Shown here piece after piece: positions 5,700 through 7,151 of a DNA stretch of 7,151 bases. The notes beneath the pieces were generated by a model. It had not been told where the DNA came from. It was given only the letters and a program-made list of their open reading frames with translations, and searched no databases. Made by a program: the position numbers and the translations under genes. The first letter of the stretch is position 1; each line of letters opens with the position of its first letter. This DNA is from Treponema sp. (lineage in GTDB: Bacteria; Spirochaetota; Spirochaetia; Treponematales; Breznakiellaceae), in contig JAISOR010000181.1 in NCBI GenBank assembly GCA_031275535.1, positions 1 to 7,151 on the forward strand. Direction: 5' to 3'.

Positions 5700-6962
5700 T
5701 CATATCTCCTTCTTCCGTAAAATATTAGAACCATGCCGTAAGGCTTTTATTACCGGTAATTCTTCCCCGGTAAGGAAGCGGATTAGGGCCCCCCCGCCGG
5801 TACAGATATAGTTGACGGCCCCGGTCTTGTTGTATTTTTTTGTGGCCGTGATGCTGTCCCCGCCGCCGATAACCGTGTATGCGGCGGTGTCTCCCAGGGC
5901 GTCCCATACCATCCGGGTACCCATTTCGGTTTCTTCGTTTTCAAAAACACCCATGGGGCCGTTCACAAATACGGTCCTGGCGGAACGGATGATCCGCTGG
6001 TACTCCGCCGCGGTTTCCCTCCCAATGTCCAGGATTAACGCGCCGGCCCCTATCTGCCCCAGGGCATACTCCACCCGCCGCTGGTCCTCCACCGCCGCAA
6101 AATCCCGGGGCATGAGGATCTTTTTCCCGTATGCCCGCAGCAGTTCCCCGCCGGTTCCCACAAGCCCCTCATAGCCCTCTTTACGGATAAAGGCCCTGGC
6201 AGGCTCGCCGATATCCTCTCCGCCGGCCCAGAGGAGCACTTCTCCCACAAGCCCCCCGGACAGGACCGTATCCGCGATGCCGCCCTTTAATACGGTACTC
6301 ATCATCAGGAACGCATCCTGTATCTTGGCGCCCCCCAGGACAAACACACAGGGCCGGGCGGGGGATTTCATGAGTTCCGATATGACGCAGTATTCTTCCT
6401 CGAAGAGCCGCCCCATGGCGCTGGGCAGGATCTGTTCGAACCCGCAGAGGCTGGGCTGATCCCGGTGGGCCGCGGCAAAGGCGTCGCAAACGTAGAGATC
6501 CGCCAGGGGCGCCAGTTTCCTGACCAACAGGGTCTTGGCCTGCTCCTCGTGGGATAGGAGCAGCTTGGTTTCAAAAAGGGTTTGTTCCTCCGACACAAAG
6601 CGGACATTGTCCAGCAGCAGGATGTCCCCCTTTTTAAGGGCCCCGATGGCTTCCCGCGCCGCGGGGCCGCATACATCATCAATAAATCCGACCCTTGTTC
6701 CCAGGAGCTTGGACAAAACCTCCGCATGGGGTTCGGTGGTGTAGAAATTTTTGTATTCAATGTCGCTGCCCTGATGGGCCAGGAGGACCAGTTTTGCCCC
6801 CCTGCCGCGCAGTTCCCTTAGGGTCGGAATACAGGCCTCTATCCGGGTCGTATCCTTTAGGGTCCCCGTTTTTTTATCCACCGGCTGATTAATATCAATC
6901 CGGCAAAGCACGGTCCTGCCCTCTACCTCTACATCGTCCAGGGTGTTTATGCCAAATTTCAT
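5700..6962 (-). CDS. pgk: Archaeal-type phosphoglycerate kinase
   Basis: This 420-residue cytosolic kinase would move phosphate from an acyl phosphate (normally 1,3-bisphosphoglycerate) to ADP. Substrate-side motifs are RIDINQP (21-27, D23 and N25), R40, H63 in AHQG, R121 in LLDNVRF and R167 in AFAAAHRDQPSL. Nucleotide-side motifs are LGGAKIQD with K213, NGPMGVFE (334-341), GGGDS (367-370 region) and the C-terminal TGGGALIRFLTGEELPV. The AAHRDQPSL and GEELPV wording and the overall length follow the archaeal PGK group. One difference stands out: the arginine normally following H-x-G (human R65, a 3-phosphoglycerate contact) is replaced, the stretch reading AHQGSDIEYKNF. The other basic-patch residues are kept. 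ATG 6962 follows the IolE-like stop by 15 bases, with AAAGGA six bases upstream. GAPDH follows after three bases, so the two consecutive reactions are co-expressed. It is certainly a PGK-family enzyme; a shifted substrate is possible. Confidence 0.9.
   Translation of the reverse strand: MKFGINTLDDVEVEGRTVLCRIDINQPVDKKTGTLKDTTRIEACIPTLRELRGRGAKLVLLAHQGSDIEYKNFYTTEPHAEVLSKLLGTRVGFIDDVCGPAAREAIGALKKGDILLLDNVRFVSEEQTLFETKLLLSHEEQAKTLLVRKLAPLADLYVCDAFAAAHRDQPSLCGFEQILPSAMGRLFEEEYCVISELMKSPARPCVFVLGGAKIQDAFLMMSTVLKGGIADTVLSGGLVGEVLLWAGGEDIGEPARAFIRKEGYEGLVGTGGELLRAYGKKILMPRDFAAVEDQRRVEYALGQIGAGALILDIGRETAAEYQRIIRSARTVFVNGPMGVFENEETEMGTRMVWDALGDTAAYTVIGGGDSITATKKYNKTGAVNYICTGGGALIRFLTGEELPVIKALRHGSNILRKKEI
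5704..5711 (-). promoter_or_regulatory. Near-consensus ribosome binding site of the GAPDH gene
   Basis: The minus strand reads AAGGAGAT seven bases before ATG 5696, overlapping the last codons of the PGK gene. It is the best match to the 16S rRNA tail in the window and fixes the GAPDH start. Confidence 0.7.
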
Positions 6963-6968
6963 GGTATG

Positions 6969-6974
6969 TCCTTT
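6969..6974 (-). promoter_or_regulatory. Ribosome binding site of the PGK gene
   Basis: AAAGGA on the minus strand lies six bases before ATG 6962, inside the 15-base gap after the IolE-like gene. No promoter-like sequence fits in that gap, so PGK is read from the upstream transcript. Confidence 0.6.
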
Positions 6975-6977
6975 GCC

Positions 6978-7151
6978 CTAGATGCCGGCCTTTTCCTTAA
7001 TGTACGCCCGGGCCTTAATGGCATACTCCAGGGGATCCGCCTTGGCGGGGTCCTGTTCGGCCTCCACCACCCACCATCCTTTGAAGCCGGCTTTTTTCAG
7101 GGCCTTAAATACGGGTTCAAAATCTATGCTCCCGTCGCCGGGGACGGTGAA
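6978..7151 (-). CDS. iolE: Inosose dehydratase-like TIM-barrel protein (IolE family), C-terminal end only
   Basis: The last 57 residues and TAG stop (6978-6980) of a leftward gene are visible; the rest is beyond the right edge. The fragment contains [13 protein letters not shown], then [20 protein letters not shown] and a closing helix (KARAYIKEK). In the xylose-isomerase-like TIM-barrel superfamily the strand ending in VVE carries the last metal-binding glutamate. The combination GDG-x-ID-F plus EAEQDPxxAxPLEYA is what I know from IolE (2-keto-myo-inositol dehydratase) of myo-inositol breakdown. It heads the visible operon, 15 bases before PGK, and suggests a cyclitol or related sugar as input. 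Other sugar isomerases or epimerases of the same fold (hydroxypyruvate isomerase-like, tagatose epimerase-like) remain possible because only about one fifth of the protein can be seen. Confidence 0.75.
   Translation of the reverse strand, partial: FTVPGDGSIDFEPVFKALKKAGFKGWWVVEAEQDPAKADPLEYAIKARAYIKEKAGI

Noticed and set aside
6963..6977. Internal promoter before PGK
   Set aside because: The 15-base gap is too short and holds only the ribosome binding site.
1..7151. CRISPR array, tRNA/rRNA genes, insertion-sequence ends or tandem repeats
   Set aside because: By eye I saw no regularly spaced repeats, tRNA-like folds or terminal inverted repeats; virtually the whole window is protein-coding.

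Overview
The window looks like a bacterial accessory catabolic operon read entirely leftwards (minus strand), with the tail of one rightward gene at the left edge. The DNA is GC-rich by eye, the genes are packed with gaps of -4 to +15 bases, and Shine-Dalgarno sites are recognisable before most starts. The organism cannot be fixed. The left-edge fragment resembles the C-terminal tail of Rpn/PD-(D/E)XK transposase-family proteins, which I recall as very abundant in treponemes and other host-associated anaerobes, so a spirochaete-like gut anaerobe is a reasonable but weak guess.

In transcription order (right to left) the operon runs: (1) the C-terminal end of a xylose-isomerase-like TIM-barrel protein resembling inosose dehydratase IolE (6978-7151, cut by the window edge); (2) a phosphoglycerate kinase of the archaeal sequence type (5700-6962); (3) a type II, archaeal-type glyceraldehyde-3-phosphate dehydrogenase (4671-5696); (4, 5) a transketolase split into N-terminal and C-terminal subunits with overlapping stop and start codons (3804-4664, 2848-3807); (6) a malic enzyme (1392-2846); (7) a LarA-family nickel-pincer hydroxyacid racemase/epimerase (125-1390). 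The rightward fragment (3-107) converges on larA with a 17-base gap and a small GC-rich hairpin at the junction.

Read together, the genes describe a sugar or cyclitol route. An IolE-like dehydratase/isomerase acts upstream, transketolase exchanges two-carbon units, and GAPDH plus PGK turn an aldehyde phosphate into an acid with gain of reduced cofactor and ATP. Malic enzyme, possibly fed by a malate-racemising LarA homologue, yields pyruvate. The individual families are well supported. The pathway, the substrates and the operon promoter (outside the window) are inference.

The points most worth a second look are the archaeal-type GAPDH/PGK pair inside a bacterial catabolic operon, the loss in this PGK of the arginine of the usual H-x-G-R substrate motif, an aspartate in the GAPDH where archaeal relatives have a lysine, and the tight larA-malic enzyme coupling. 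There is no gene-free stretch longer than 300 bases.
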